From positions 372,001-436,000 of the forward strand of contig JAQPZY010000951.1 of NCBI GenBank assembly GCA_029931535.1: a stretch of 64,000 nucleotides of DNA, in the 5' to 3' direction. The notes below the pieces were generated by a model. The model worked only from the letters and a program-made list of their open reading frames with translations, ran no database searches and was not told where the DNA came from. The DNA is from Margaritifera margaritifera (taxonomy: Eukaryota; Mollusca; Bivalvia; Unionida; Margaritiferidae). Position numbers and translations under genes: made by a program. Shown in pieces: positions 1 through 13,371 of the stretch. Position 1 is the stretch's first letter. Every line of letters starts with the position of its first letter.

Positions 1-3000
1 GTGCGTACAATGTACAATTTATACATGTCAAAAACAATATTAGCCGTGGAGCGGCAGAGCCTTGGGACAGAATGCCAACGCAAAGTCTAATTATGAAATA
101 AGAAAAGAATCAGTTATGTTTATACTTATGGATGTAACTGCTATATTTTGCTTTCTAAAGCAACCGTGTAATCTGTGTGAAGCACAACTGATAATCTCTG
201 ATTACGATTGTTAGGATTTATACCTATTTGAATTAAAGTGCAAATAACAAAATCACAAATACCAAAACAAGTAATGTTACATAATTAACTTGGAAAGAAC
301 GATTTTGGTAAGCATTCTTAAACAACCAACTTATCACACTCCCAACAATACCAGGTTTTGTTCATGCTACATTTTCGCTAACTCTATAAGGTATTTCATA
401 TACGTATCATAATATAACATCAACACATTAACTAGCCGTGTGTCACAATGGCGTAACTATCCAGACTATGCAATGTGCTACATGTTAACTGCACCATGCA
501 TTTTTATGTTCAAATTTGATAGCAAACCCTCTTCCACACTTTCACGATTCTAGCTGAAACGGGGCTTAATAAATGAACATAGAACATAATACTTAAATCA
601 AGTCAGTGAGGCATTAAATATGGGTTATAATGACACACTTCTGCAATAACGAAGAAGTGCTCATTAAGTGCTCATCAAGATGAACCCCCACACTATGTTC
701 AATTATTTTAGATAGGATAGCATATCATGAGCTAAACTTACAATCTTATCTGGCAGTAACCCATAGGCAACTAGACTGTAAGTTGTTCACTACCCAGAAG
801 AGACTGGCATAACCAGTTTTACAACTCCTTCTATTTCCTTGTTTGAAATTGGACCAAATATAAACCCCTGAAGCTTTTCTAAAATCACGTACTATGCGGC
901 AACAATATGGGAAGATTTTATTGTTGTATGGTAAATTGTTCTTGTTTTAGTCTCCATTTGCTTATGGAAAAAGGATGTTCTTTAGTAGCAAACAAGTTTA
1001 AGCTTTTGGTAACTTAAGTTTGATTCTGTCTTTGTTTGCACAGTATTAACAATTTTATCTGGTAAAAGTTCATGTGCTGTAAAGTAGTTGATTGTGAACT
1101 GGAATAATTGTTTTTTGCAATTTCTGTATTATGGAGTCCCATTAAAATCTGAAACGATTGTCATTAGAATGTTATACGCGTCTGTAAGATCAGATTTAAA
1201 TGAGACATGGCTACTTATTTTTTGTTGTTGTTGTTGTTTCGCTCAACATTTGTCTCTAGGTAAAGCCAATGCTATTTATTAGTATATAAATGTTAAAGTA
1301 TTTCAGGAATCGGTTTGTAAAATACAGCACGTTTTATTGTTTCTTTTCTGTGATATGTTCATTGTTAACTTCTATATCCCTTACAACCGCAACAGGATGT
1401 TAACGACACTATTACGAAAGAAGCACTCTTTGACTAAATGAACAAGATGCCTAAAACAGACACACCACATATTAAATTATACATCGTATTTTGAACTTGT
1501 ATAAATGATTTGATCTTGTGACGCTTTAGCCTCTGCTTTTAATTTCCTTAGTCGGTCAACTTTGGTATTGTAGACTTTTGCGAACGTTTTCAAAGCTGCC
1601 TGCCAATTTTAACTATACCTAGTTCTTTTGACTCTTGTTGCTTTCGCTGGTGATTTGTCAGTCTGCGATTCATATTGCAATTTATCTTCTTCTTCTTTTT
1701 ATTTGCAAGGAAATTAAGAAGGTTAATTAAGGATCATTTCCACTTTCTTCTGTACTCCAAACGTTTCACCTTAACATCATCCTTTGCGTAAATAAAAAGC
1801 AATAATGTGTCAAATGACATGTACATCTTACTTCAATTACTATATTAATCTGTAATTTCTTTCAAATAACAATAGTAATTATCTTCTCCAAAGTTCATCA
1901 TCGTGATCTTTAAAAATCTTAATTTGGAACAGTTTAAGCCATAAACTCTAGGAATGCATGATACGTATGGTCCCATGCATATTATATTTATGCTCTGTGA
2001 AAAGATGCCTATTTAATTCTTCTCGAGACATGCATGATGTAGTAATCCTTATTTGTAAATAGTACAGTCAGTTATTGACAATCAGAAAAGTGTTGCATTT
2101 ACAATAATGCATGTGATATGCACATAATTATTATTTCAATTAATAAGATAAAATATATTTTAAAATGTAAATGAAAATTTAGCACTAGATACTGAAGCAT
2201 AATTTCTGATAATCTGACATGTACAAATTAAGTAACGCTCTTGATCTAAACACATGCGTAATTCGGAAACGTTAACTGGATGCATTTTACCACTGCAACT
2301 CATCCCCATCATCGCTATTTTTCTTTGCAAAAATGTCACCGTGTATCAATATAATTTATTTAATGCGAGTCAGATAAAGGTCACAGAAATACTCCAAAAA
2401 TTTATATCTTTTTATGCACAGATCGAACACTTTGTCAGATAGAATAAATCTTCTTTGAATGAAAATGGCACTGCTTTGCAGGCGGCATGGTGTTTACATG
2501 TGCAAGAAATCGACCGTAGACATGATAGAGCAATCAACCCAAAACAAATATCTCTATCCCAATAGAAACGTTACTTTTTTGCAACTAAAATGCCAATTAT
2601 AGATTAATGTATTAATGTTCATACTCTAACGGTTAAAAACAGTTGAAAACAGCAAATAATGCGGCGTCTGATGGTACAGGAAGAGCTACAAACTTCGGTT
2701 TGTAGATTGCTAAAAAGTTGATACGTCAAAGATCGTACCTTATGTTTTTAATTATAATAGCTGAGGAATTAAATATGTCAATCAAAAAGTAATAGATTGA
2801 TAATGAATAACATGCATACAAAAACGAAAATTATTTCACATAATGAAAAGTACTGAATATCAAAATAATGCATTACATATAAATACGAATTATTGGATAC
2901 AACATGCGGATGTGTCTGCTACGTACGAATGCCAATACCAGTGACTTTGTAGCATCAAATTTTGGTGACATGTGCATGGTCGAGAGGTTATGGGGGTTGG

Positions 3001-3113
3001 TGCGTATGATAATATTATTTCTTCATATTTAAAAATTCACTTAATGTTATCAAGCATTCTCCTGTAGGATCCTGAGATAGTACTTTTCGCTCTGTTTGGT
3101 GTATATTTGTAAT

Positions 3114-3117
<4 letters not shown>
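1..3117. other. A+T-rich DNA, no gene seen
   Basis: About 3.1 kb in which I find no coding exon with convincing splice sites, no RNA gene and no recognisable transposon. The open frames here are short and unlike any known protein. It may be intergenic or part of a large intron; the sequence does not decide. Confidence 0.5.

Positions 3118-3197
<80 letters not shown>
3118..3197. repeat. (TC)n-(TA)n compound microsatellite
   Basis: About 22 TC units followed without a break by about 18 TA units. Simple-sequence DNA; the same TC-to-TA compound form recurs at 16850 and 37831. Confidence 0.95.
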
Positions 3198-3202
<5 letters not shown>

Positions 3203-3699
3203 AGATATATATATATCAAAGATTATTTATAAATTACCGAATCAGGCACTTATCATGGGTGTCGAATAAGTTATGCTGGCATAAACAATGTAAGGGAATA
3301 AGACCAACCTAGGCTTTGTAGTCCCTAAACATAGCATTTCAAAGGACCCATTAGACAGTGTTTTCTTTTGATGAAAGACGGGAAAGATTTTATCTAGTAA
3401 AAGCTCTTAAATGTAATGTATTTTAAATAACCACCCATGGCATATTAGTGATATGCCTCAGTTTCGCAGTCAAATGTTTTCTTTAATGCATTTCTTACCT
3501 TGGCCGTGTTTGGATTGGAAAAAATATCTAACAAGGTTATCAGTTTTTATTTTCACCACATAATTTATTTCTCCTTTTACTAAGTATTTGCTATACGTGC
3601 ATACATTTTATATTATTATATATTCTATATGCATACGTCATAATAGGAAGAGAGATGAGTATGTTGAGAGACGTGATTTTACAAACCGTCTGTATGTTA

Positions 3700-3701
<2 letters not shown>

Positions 3702-3765
<64 letters not shown>

Positions 3766-3818
3766 TATATATATATATCAAGCATGTTAGAGAGTCATAA
3801 TTTGTTACGCACATGGAA

Positions 3819-3867
<49 letters not shown>
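3702..3867. repeat. (TA)n and (CT)n(CA)n microsatellites
   Basis: A long TA run (3702-3778) is followed after about 40 bp by a CT-CA compound run (3820-3867). Open frames across it are only Ile-Tyr, Ser-Leu and His-Thr dipeptide translations. Confidence 0.95.
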
Positions 3868-3869
<2 letters not shown>

Positions 3870-4071
3870 TTTGACCTTTAGTATCATTAGTTTGAGACGG
3901 GTAATAATATGGAGATTTTAATATTACGCGCAGTTTATAGAATCATGTCTCTAAATGTCACATCTTATATATCAAACACGTTCTTCAACATCGAATATGC
4001 TGCCATTGTATTCCTTGTTACCAAATTAAAAACGTTCTGTTTTTTTAATGCTTTATACATTCTCCTTTAAC

Positions 4072-4137
<66 letters not shown>

Positions 4138-4531
4138 TAGTATAAACGCGAATGCTCCCATGTACCAGTTGGGTTACTCTAACCAATCTCCTTCCTTCCA
4201 TCCCAGAGTCTCTCCCCACATTCCGTCAGTCACTCGTATCAAACTTACAGCAAAGTTACTCCAGATCAATTTTTAAACCCTGGGATAGAAATACTGATGT
4301 ATGAATGTAAATGCAGTTTTTCATGATTAAGTTACACATTAATGAGTTTTAAAAGTTAAATATGCTATAACAACAAGGCTATGGAAGAGGGGAAATGTAT
4401 ATTCACGGTAGGAAACTTCATTATCTAACGGTAGGAAACTTCATTACCTATAACAAACATGTTAGAGACTTGTAATTTGTCGTTCACAGTGAATACAACA
4501 AAGAACCTAAGGCACAAATTATGGCACGTCT

Positions 4532-4581
<50 letters not shown>

Positions 4582-4675
4582 ACTCTGTAAACGTTCAGTA
4601 TGGTGAAAATACGAAGATTTCTATATTACAAGCGGTTTAGAGAATCATACCTTTGGATATACCTGTTTTCGTTTT
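3780..4675 (+). repeat. Pair of direct repeats about 200 bp long
   Basis: 3780-3960 and 4455-4675 match by eye. Both start near 'atgttagag', pass 'aatttgt', carry a CT-CA microsatellite and continue into related sequence ending near 'gagaatcat'. They are diverged, with small indels. The 500 bp between them holds a (GA)n run at 4074-4133 and no gene. The family is not recognised. Confidence 0.6.
4074..4133. repeat. (GA)n microsatellite
   Basis: About 30 GA units. The Arg-Glu dipeptide frame through it is an artefact. Confidence 0.95.
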
Positions 4676-4679
4676 CACT

Positions 4680-5573
<894 letters not shown>

Positions 5574-6153
5574 ATGTATTATTTATATATAAATTTGTAA
5601 ACAACGATACTTAGGGTGGCCATTCATTGGGTTTAATACCGCACAGCCCTGTTTTTAGCTGATTTATTCCCTTTTTACCGTGATCAATTTTGCGTCTTTG
5701 CATAGGAGTGTCCGGTATTCTTGCGTTCCGTCAGTGACCACTTTATACTAAGTACCTGCTCCGACGTGAGTATAGCATTACTCTCGCTTTCCTAATTCAT
5801 CGCAATGCTACCTCAATACTTTATAGTGGCCATGCCAAAATGGAATAGATATGCATTTATGTCGCAATCTTTAAACAATCAAGTAGCACTAGTCGAGTAC
5901 AGTTTTAATCTACTTACCAGGTGTGCACCTGAAACATATGGTTAAAACAAGCGGCGTTTGATTTAGTTCAATCCGTTTTCATTGGCACGGATTATATTTT
6001 ATTAGATAATAGACTACGAGCTTCAACGACCGATATTACGATGAAATAGGACCCACGAATTCTGGTTTAAGGCTAATCATGCAATAAATATATATATTTC
6101 TCAACAGAAACCCGAGAAAACTGCCGCGTAGGTAAAATACCTCGTCTAAAGCT

Positions 6154-6479
6154 GGTGTTTTCATGTTACCCAGACTACCAGGTGTTTTCATCTTACCCAG
6201 ACTACCCTGTGTTTTCATGTTACCCAGACTACCAGGTGTTTTCATCTTACCCAGACTATCAGGTGTTTTCATGTTACCCAGACTACCAGGTGTTTTCATC
6301 TTACCCAGACTACCCGGTGTATTCATCTTACCCAGACTACCAGGTGTTTTCATCTTACCCAGACTACCAGGTGTTTTCATCTTACCCAGACTACCAGGTG
6401 TTTTCATCTTACCCAGACTACCAGGTGTTTTCATCTTACACAGACTACCAGGTGTTTTCATCTTACACAGACCATCAAA
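6154..6479. repeat. 27-bp minisatellite, about 12 copies
   Basis: A 27-bp unit containing 'gtgttttcatcttaccc' is repeated head to tail about 12 times with one or two substitutions per copy. Because 27 is divisible by 3, several frames stay open: on the minus strand it reads as a 9-residue repeat of the type SLGKMKTPG, on the plus strand as FSSYPDYQV and similar. No start context, splice site or homology marks any of these as a real protein. Confidence 0.9.
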
Positions 6480-6620
6480 GTTAAATAAAGGTTCTTGTAT
6501 CTCTAAACTGTTGATCCCAAAATAGCTAGATCGTTGACCCAATAATTTAGATAATGGTCCGAGAATTCGAGCCCTTGATTTACCAATAACACGACAATTT
6601 GGGTGAACAGATGTATAAAT

Positions 6621-6622
<2 letters not shown>

Positions 6623-6708
<86 letters not shown>
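6623..6708. repeat. (GT)n-(GA)n microsatellite at the edge of block A
   Basis: About 16 GT units followed by about 26 GA units. Recognisable similarity between block A and blocks B and C begins shortly after it; B and C also start their shared part just after GA-rich runs (34505-34522 and 53150-53280). Confidence 0.9.
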
Positions 6709-6711
<3 letters not shown>

Positions 6712-7988
6712 GCCTTGAGGTATTTTAACATTTTTAAATGGTCTATTTTTAGGAATATAAGGTTTTCTCCTGGTAAAAAATATGAATATCAATATAAGCT
6801 ATAAAAAATCCCATATGTATGTGTGTGCGTGCGGGGGTGGGGTGTATGAGAGAGAGAGAGACAGAGAGTTTATTATCGAACGTGAACATATAAATGGATG
6901 GTACAGTAAAAATTGGACATATTGTATAGTCTGTATAGTTACGTCAATGTGATGCGACCCGTTAATGTGTTAATGTCATAATATGATACGTATGTAACAT
7001 GGTTTACTTCTGTGCCATAATTATACACTGATAAGTGCATATCTATCCTTAAGAATCATCGCTATATCTAAAGCATATACATTAAAGAAAACACACGTAT
7101 ATTGATTAAAGGTGTAACGATCCATCGATGCCTATCGGCAACGCGAAATCTTCTGCAAGGATATATTGCATCGATATCTGTATTACTGCTGGGATATCCA
7201 AATACATACTGCGTCGCGATCGTGACATTACATCAATATAGTTGCACCTGTAAGTGTTTGATCACGATATACATGCATGAAAGTTGAGAAAAGAAGGTTC
7301 AAGAGCTTTATGTCTCATCAAAAAGAGTATTAAAGATGTTGTCACTGTTCTTTTGTGCATTATTATATATCTGCTAGATGTTTGGTATCTGTACTCAGTA
7401 CGAGAAACCACTAGTCTCAGTGACGATCATCAGAATCATATTTTACTCAGATAAGAAAGTTAAATGATATATAAATCATATGTTGAACATTTCTGTCTTT
7501 ATTGTTACAAATTCAGGCATGAAAGATAGCTTTCAGATCTAATGGTAATCCGAAATAAACTTCCGCTCCCATAATGCTTTGCTAAGACCAAAATGTTGGA
7601 GGAAATCTTATGCATAAACTACTCAGCTGTGTTTAAGACTCCCATCTGGAAATATTTCGGGTTTCAGAAGTAAGATTATTACAAAGACATTGTACAGTTA
7701 ATAACAAAACCAAATGCAGAATCTGCAAAACAGTAATGACATATTCGGGTAATACTACAAACCTTGGAGCACGGTTACAACGCCGACACAGAGACAAAGA
7801 AATTGTATGTAAAGACAAACAGACACGGTAGGAGTCTATCGTATCTCGTATCGTATCATGACTTTTGTATCGCAATATGTATCGTATCGCGCTTTACTTG
7901 TATGATACATATCGTGGAATATATTGTATCGCCACCCAAGTAGAGTGATATGTATCGTATCGCGACAAAGCAGGTGATGCACAACTGT

Positions 7989-7990
<2 letters not shown>

Positions 7991-8057
<67 letters not shown>
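7991..8057. repeat. (TA)n microsatellite
   Basis: About 33 TA units inside block A; the equivalent point in blocks B and C has no long TA run, so it expanded in this copy. Confidence 0.9.
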
Positions 8058-8058
<1 letters not shown>

Positions 8059-8339
8059 GTCAAAACAGTAATAACTGCGTATGATCTATTCCAGTTAGAA
8101 TATAACAACATGTAATGTTATAGCTTGCAATATTTGTTAAAATATTGCTATAAAATGATTTGTTGGAATTACAAAGGATTAGTAACTGTTTGAATTCCTC
8201 ACCTAGACAGCTTCTAAATAAGTTAAGAACTCGAGAAACAGTTATCGTTTGTACGACGTTTTGTCTCTGTGTAGTATATTATTTCAAGCAAACATCGTGG
8301 ATATGATGCTCTGGAGCTGCGCATTTCAGTAACATTATG

Positions 8340-9420
8340 CTAACGCTCAAAGTCCACGTCAAAAAGTGGAAGTTTAGTGAAGAATTATCGTGCAAATCTC
8401 AAAGGTTATTGAAAATTATTCAAAGGTAAATTTGATGTGCGGATACATTTTGATTGGATTTGCGTTAAGTACCAATCAGAGTGTAGGAAACAATATTGAT
8501 GGGAGATATAAATGCAAAGTGCAAAGTGATTTTACCCATTGAAGATGATTCTGGTTATGTTGCTACTGTTTCAGATCATTTAGCTTTAGAATTTTCAATA
8601 AGGACGTTGGCTAGATCTGTTGATCTGATTGGATAGATCTGCTGATTTGACTGGATAGATCCGCTGATCTGACTGGAAAGATATGCTGATCTGACTCTGA
8701 CAATAGTTTATAGCATCAGATAAAAATCCATATTATTCTAAAATATCTGTACTTCAAAAATAGCATGCAAATATTAAATGATGTAGAGAATGTTCTATCG
8801 ATATTGCCTTATACAAATCGAATAAATTTATTTCAGGTCTTGGAAAACTCTTAGTTTTGAAAAGTCATTTGATAGAAAAACCGGTTCTGTATATTTTAGC
8901 TAATATAAGTTTGATAAATCAAACTCGTGGTTTGACAATTGTATGTATTATCGAGAGAAAAGATAATTTAGACAAGCTGAAAATCTAATAGAAACTGGCT
9001 TATTAATTTTTGAACCTAACAATTTTTTTTTCTTTTTTTCTTTTTTTAAAATAAGTGCGTCAGAATGATAAAGTTTAATTACAAAAAGCGGTTATCTAAA
9101 AATCTCTCTGATCTAAAAAAGAGAGTTCCGAAGGAATTTGTTGATATTTTGTTTTCGAAATTAAAGAGCCAAACTTCTTCTAATTTACAGTTTTCCTCAA
9201 AAATGTTTTGCTTACTTTAACGAATTGCACAAGCATTCGATTATAATATCAAAAATGGATGTCTAGGAGTTCAGTAACAAATAAATTATGGTATTTTTGT
9301 TAATGAATCTATATTTTGGATGAAATTATTACGGCTGTCAAAGCCTTGATATCTTGGCAGTGGCTTGATCTTAACAGCAAATATGGGGTTTACAGGTATG
9401 GGAGATACAAAAATTAGATT
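8340..9420 (+). mobile_element. Decayed non-LTR retrotransposon (LINE) relic in block A
   Basis: Scattered frames resemble the end of an APE-type endonuclease and the start of the reverse-transcriptase region. Near 8500 a frame reads MGDINAK, then after an apparent internal deletion SDHLALEF, recalling the GDFNA and SDH motifs of these endonucleases. Near 8930 comes SWFDNCMYYRE, like the linker motif (K)PWFD..C...R of many LINEs. Near 9080 follows KRLSKNLSDLKKRVPKEF, also typical of the linker. Many stops and frame changes mean nothing is functional. Blocks B and C lack about 1.5 kb here, which supports an insertion in block A. The clade is not assigned. Confidence 0.6.
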
Positions 9421-11377
9421 ACACATAAACCTCCATATATTAACTTTTAAAAACATTATCTCACCAACATCATACTGAAATGCATAAATAAGATAGCAAC
9501 ATAATAGACAACTTTAAAAGATATTGCAACATTTGTACTAATGGCGACATGTAATACGAATTACATTTTCTGTTTTTATGTCCAGTGTATTCATAAATTT
9601 GTCAAAAAATACCAAGAGAATAATATTGGGAACATGTTAATATGCTTAAGCGTATTCACCTGTTTGAAAGTTTTAAAGTGAAATATGTGTATTCTAAATA
9701 TGTCATTAAACAATTAATAACAGGAATGTCTTATTAATTGGGTATCTCATACCTCATATCTATACCATCTAGCATATCGCTGTATGTTTAATTGAACATT
9801 ATCCTATATCTCTAATATATTATATTGTAATAATGTACCCAAAGGGGCGGGGTTGCGATCTGTAAACCATCTATTGAATACAACACATTCCAATGGACCA
9901 CTTTTTTTCAAAGCAAAAACTCCGGTTTTTTAAGAAATATATTTGTACAGGAGTAGGGTTAGCATTCTCCATTTTCCCCAGGGGTCAAATACAGTATAGG
10001 AGTAATACATCATTTAAATGACTACGTACGTGCTATTATAGTTAATGTAGAAGATAAATGTATAATTTACGTTGACTTTTATTGTTAATATTTTCTTAGA
10101 ATGATTGATTACTATATGATTCCTATTTTTATTAAATTTATTTTATGAATGCTCTGAGGACATATACGACCTAATTTTTTAGTCAGCCATACCTCCAGGC
10201 TGAATAATTGTAAACATTATTGCAAGTGATAAATGTTCTTCTGACTCCTTAATTTATCATTTTTAAAATCATATTTAGTCTTGTACTGTAGATGTACGTA
10301 TTTAAATTGTGTATTTTTGTGGCTTTCATTTTGTGATAGATTGTGTTAGATACTGGTGACACATTACAAATTGAATTTATTTAAATATGCGGTTTGAAAT
10401 CACGCATTAAAAAACCCAATACTAAACGTTTGAAAGATGCTCCTGTATGATTCTGGTAAAACTCTAGCCCTAATCTGGGTTTGACTTTTAAACGACATAC
10501 ATATCTATCGATTGCCGTCACGCAAGTTTATATTCTTTCTGGTGAGCAGTTCGCGTGCTGTCATAAATACGTGTATATCCTAAACTTAGCAAAACCATGG
10601 GAAATGCAACATCTAGGCTCAAATGTAATGTGTTAGGATAATTACCTTTAAATAGTGCCTGAATTTTGCTATTTATTTCACCTCATGAAAACCGTAAGAT
10701 TTACCAGGCGAAAACTCTAGTTATTTGCTCATCTATCTGTCCAGCAACCGCAAATCGATGAGAATAAGCCCGGTATATAATCAAAATTACCTCCATTGAA
10801 TAATATTAAAGATGGAAAAGACAATTTAGAATGTGGATAAACACGTAACTAAAGTTGATAATTACATTTTTTAGTCTCTTTTGTAGGTGATTTCATACAG
10901 AGAATTTTCGACCGTAGAACACAGACAAAAAACTTGGAAGTATATTTTGTAAATATCAATAGAAAGGAAAACAACAAGATCTTTACATGCAAACATTTAA
11001 ATCTCAAATTCATTCACGTCATTCCAATCACCATATTTAACTTGAATTAGCTATGTAGGGAGCTAACATATATTATATTGACTTAAAGGAAATAAAATGG
11101 TACAATAATACTAAGGTAAAAAGGTCTGTATGGCTTTATTTCTCGGCATTACACATGGTACATGCAAATTCAGGAAGAATATATCAATAGTCCTTTTGTA
11201 AGAATAAACAGACTTGAATGCACAGTAAAGGGAAGCATTTGTAGGGACTTCTTATGTTCCCTCATCAATCAGAGTGGTGATACTCCTTCATGTTTTATGT
11301 CATCTGTTGTTTTCTGAAATATACAAAATTGATGTTGCTGTGATTTAAAAAGAAAAATGTTTTCTTCTTCCTATGTT

Positions 11378-12190
11378 GTTGTTGCTCCTACTACTACTAC
11401 CTATAATACTGCTACTGCTACTACTACCTGTACGACTACTGCTATTACTATTACTACCTCTACTACTACTGCTACTACCTGTGATACTACAGCTACTACA
11501 ACTACTGCTACTACTGCTACTGTACAGCCACTGCTACTACTACTACTGCTACTATTCTACTACTGCTACTACCTCTACTACTACTGCTACTACTACTGCC
11601 TTTGCTACTGCAACTATTGCTGCTACTACTACATGTACTACTACTGCTACTACAACTTCCTATACTACTGCTACTTGTGCTACTACATTTACTGATATTA
11701 CTACTACCTGTACTACTTCCGCTACTATTATTACCTGTACTAAAACTATTGCAACTACTATCTGTACTACAACTATTGCAACTACTATCTGTACTGCTAC
11801 TGCTACTACGACTAATGCTACTACTACTGCTACCAATACTATTACTGCTGCTTCTACAACCTGTACTACAACTGCTACTACTATTACTACCTGTACTACT
11901 AATGTTACTATCTGTACTACTACTGCTATTACGACTGGTACTACTACTACCTAAACTACTACTGCTAATACTACTACTACCTGTACTACTACTGCTACCA
12001 CTACTACATGTACTACTAATGTTACTACTGTACTACTACAGCTGCTACGACTACCTTTACTACTACTACTGCTACAACTACATGTATCACTACTGCTACT
12101 AATATTACTACATCTACTACAATATTGCTGCTACCGCTTCAACTGCAACTACTACAACATGTACTACTGCTACTACTACTTCTACTATGG
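11378..12190. repeat. Imperfect (CTA/CTG)n trinucleotide tract, about 800 bp
   Basis: A very long, impure array of CTA, CTG and ACT triplets. It keeps three frames open (poly-Leu, poly-Thr/Ala and poly-Tyr/Cys types), none of which is a credible protein. A much shorter version lies at the same place in block C (56410-56530), so it has expanded in A or shrunk in C. Confidence 0.9.
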
Positions 12191-12822
12191 AAAATGCAAT
12201 CACGCATTTGATGGCTTTAGGAGACGAAATACAGAACATCTGAACTGGTATACCTATGATTGCTTTACGTATTTAGCAAAATTCCCCGGTGTCACAAGTC
12301 AAACTGTATGGTTTCTCGGGGAAACTTAGCGTTTAGTTTATCTGCTCAGATTATTTGTGCGACCATGGATCTTGTTGGGCTATGTTAGCAGCTATATATT
12401 TTTCAGTTTGGTGTCAAGCAATGCAGTTGACAGGTATAAATTATCATTTAAAATTCATAAGGCAAAGTTTACGACTACCTTCGAATCTCTGTCAAAAGAA
12501 TTTAGCAGAATATTACCAAATTAAACTTGTGTGCATTCTTAAGCTATGCCCTGGATCAAATGAATTGACCTCAGACCTTGATAATGCTCATTAATTGTGA
12601 GGACATCCTGTATGAATTTATATTTAAATACACTGTATTCACCTTCTGCGTTGAATAATGAGAAAGGCAGTATCATATCTGTCACTGAGCGAGTCTGTAA
12701 GAGAACTTTATTTGTATTGATAATTTATTTTTAGTTAATCATATACTTTAATATATTTATTCTTAAATTCACTAACGACTGTTTTTAAAGAAAGTATTAA
12801 AAACAAGAGGAAACTCATAAAG

Positions 12823-12937
12823 CAGGCATGCGCAACTTCCTCCAGGCGGGGGCCGGATAACCGATTTTTAGAGCCACACTCTATCATGTAAACAAGCAGA
12901 TACAACCAGGTCGCGGGCCGTAGGTTGCGCATGCCTA
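12823..12937. mobile_element. hAT-like MITE, 115 bp
   Basis: The element begins 'caggcatgcgcaac' and ends with the near-perfect complement 'gttgcgcatgccta', followed inwards by complementary G+C-rich stretches (ggcgggggccgg and cgcgggccgta). It is flanked by an 8-bp target duplication with one mismatch (12815-12822 tcataaag and 12938-12945 tcatagag), the size typical of hAT transposons. Block B (about 37215-37240) and block C (about 57150-57175) show the empty site, running straight from 'gaggaaac' to 'gaatgaat'. It has no coding capacity; it would depend on a hAT transposase elsewhere. Confidence 0.85.
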
Positions 12938-13026
12938 TCATAGAGGATGAATTATTTGTTTGTTGTGCAAAGAAAGTTAGGTACAGTCGTACTTTGATCG
13001 GATTGAATCGAACACCCCCACCACCC

Positions 13027-13028
<2 letters not shown>

Positions 13029-13104
<76 letters not shown>

Positions 13105-13105
13105 A
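13029..13105. repeat. (TA)n microsatellite
   Basis: About 35 TA units with one small interruption, downstream of the cysteine-peptide gene on the minus strand. Confidence 0.9.
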
Positions 13106-13189
13106 AACCAGACTATGATAGATCAGCTCCAAGAGAGTACTTTTTTTTATAAACCATGTGTGCAAGTATCATAAGTATGCTTTGCTGTC

Positions 13190-13195
13190 TTTATT
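13190..13195 (-). terminator. Candidate polyA signal of the cysteine-peptide gene
   Basis: TTTATT on the + strand reads AATAAA on the minus strand, about 180 nt after the stop codon at 13372. It is a plausible end for the transcript, but unproven in A+T-rich DNA. Confidence 0.4.
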
Positions 13196-13371
13196 AAATA
13201 GGCATGGCTTACATCTATTTTTTACACTCAATTTTTAGGACAACACAAGGTCACATCAACGTACGCCTTGAAAATATATACCTCAAGTTAGATTTATGTA
13301 TTTGCTCGAGGAAGTAACACTAGGGAGTAATTTCGGTGGTAGATGTATCCATTTGATTGGTCGCACTTACT

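Noticed and set aside
11357..12102. Three long frames rich in Leu, Thr/Ala or Tyr/Cys
   Set aside because: They are the three frames of one triplet repeat tract; composition alone explains them.
12355..12594. 79-residue frame in block A
   Set aside because: The matching region of block C (about 56700-56960) has stops and indels throughout and no sign of frame conservation.
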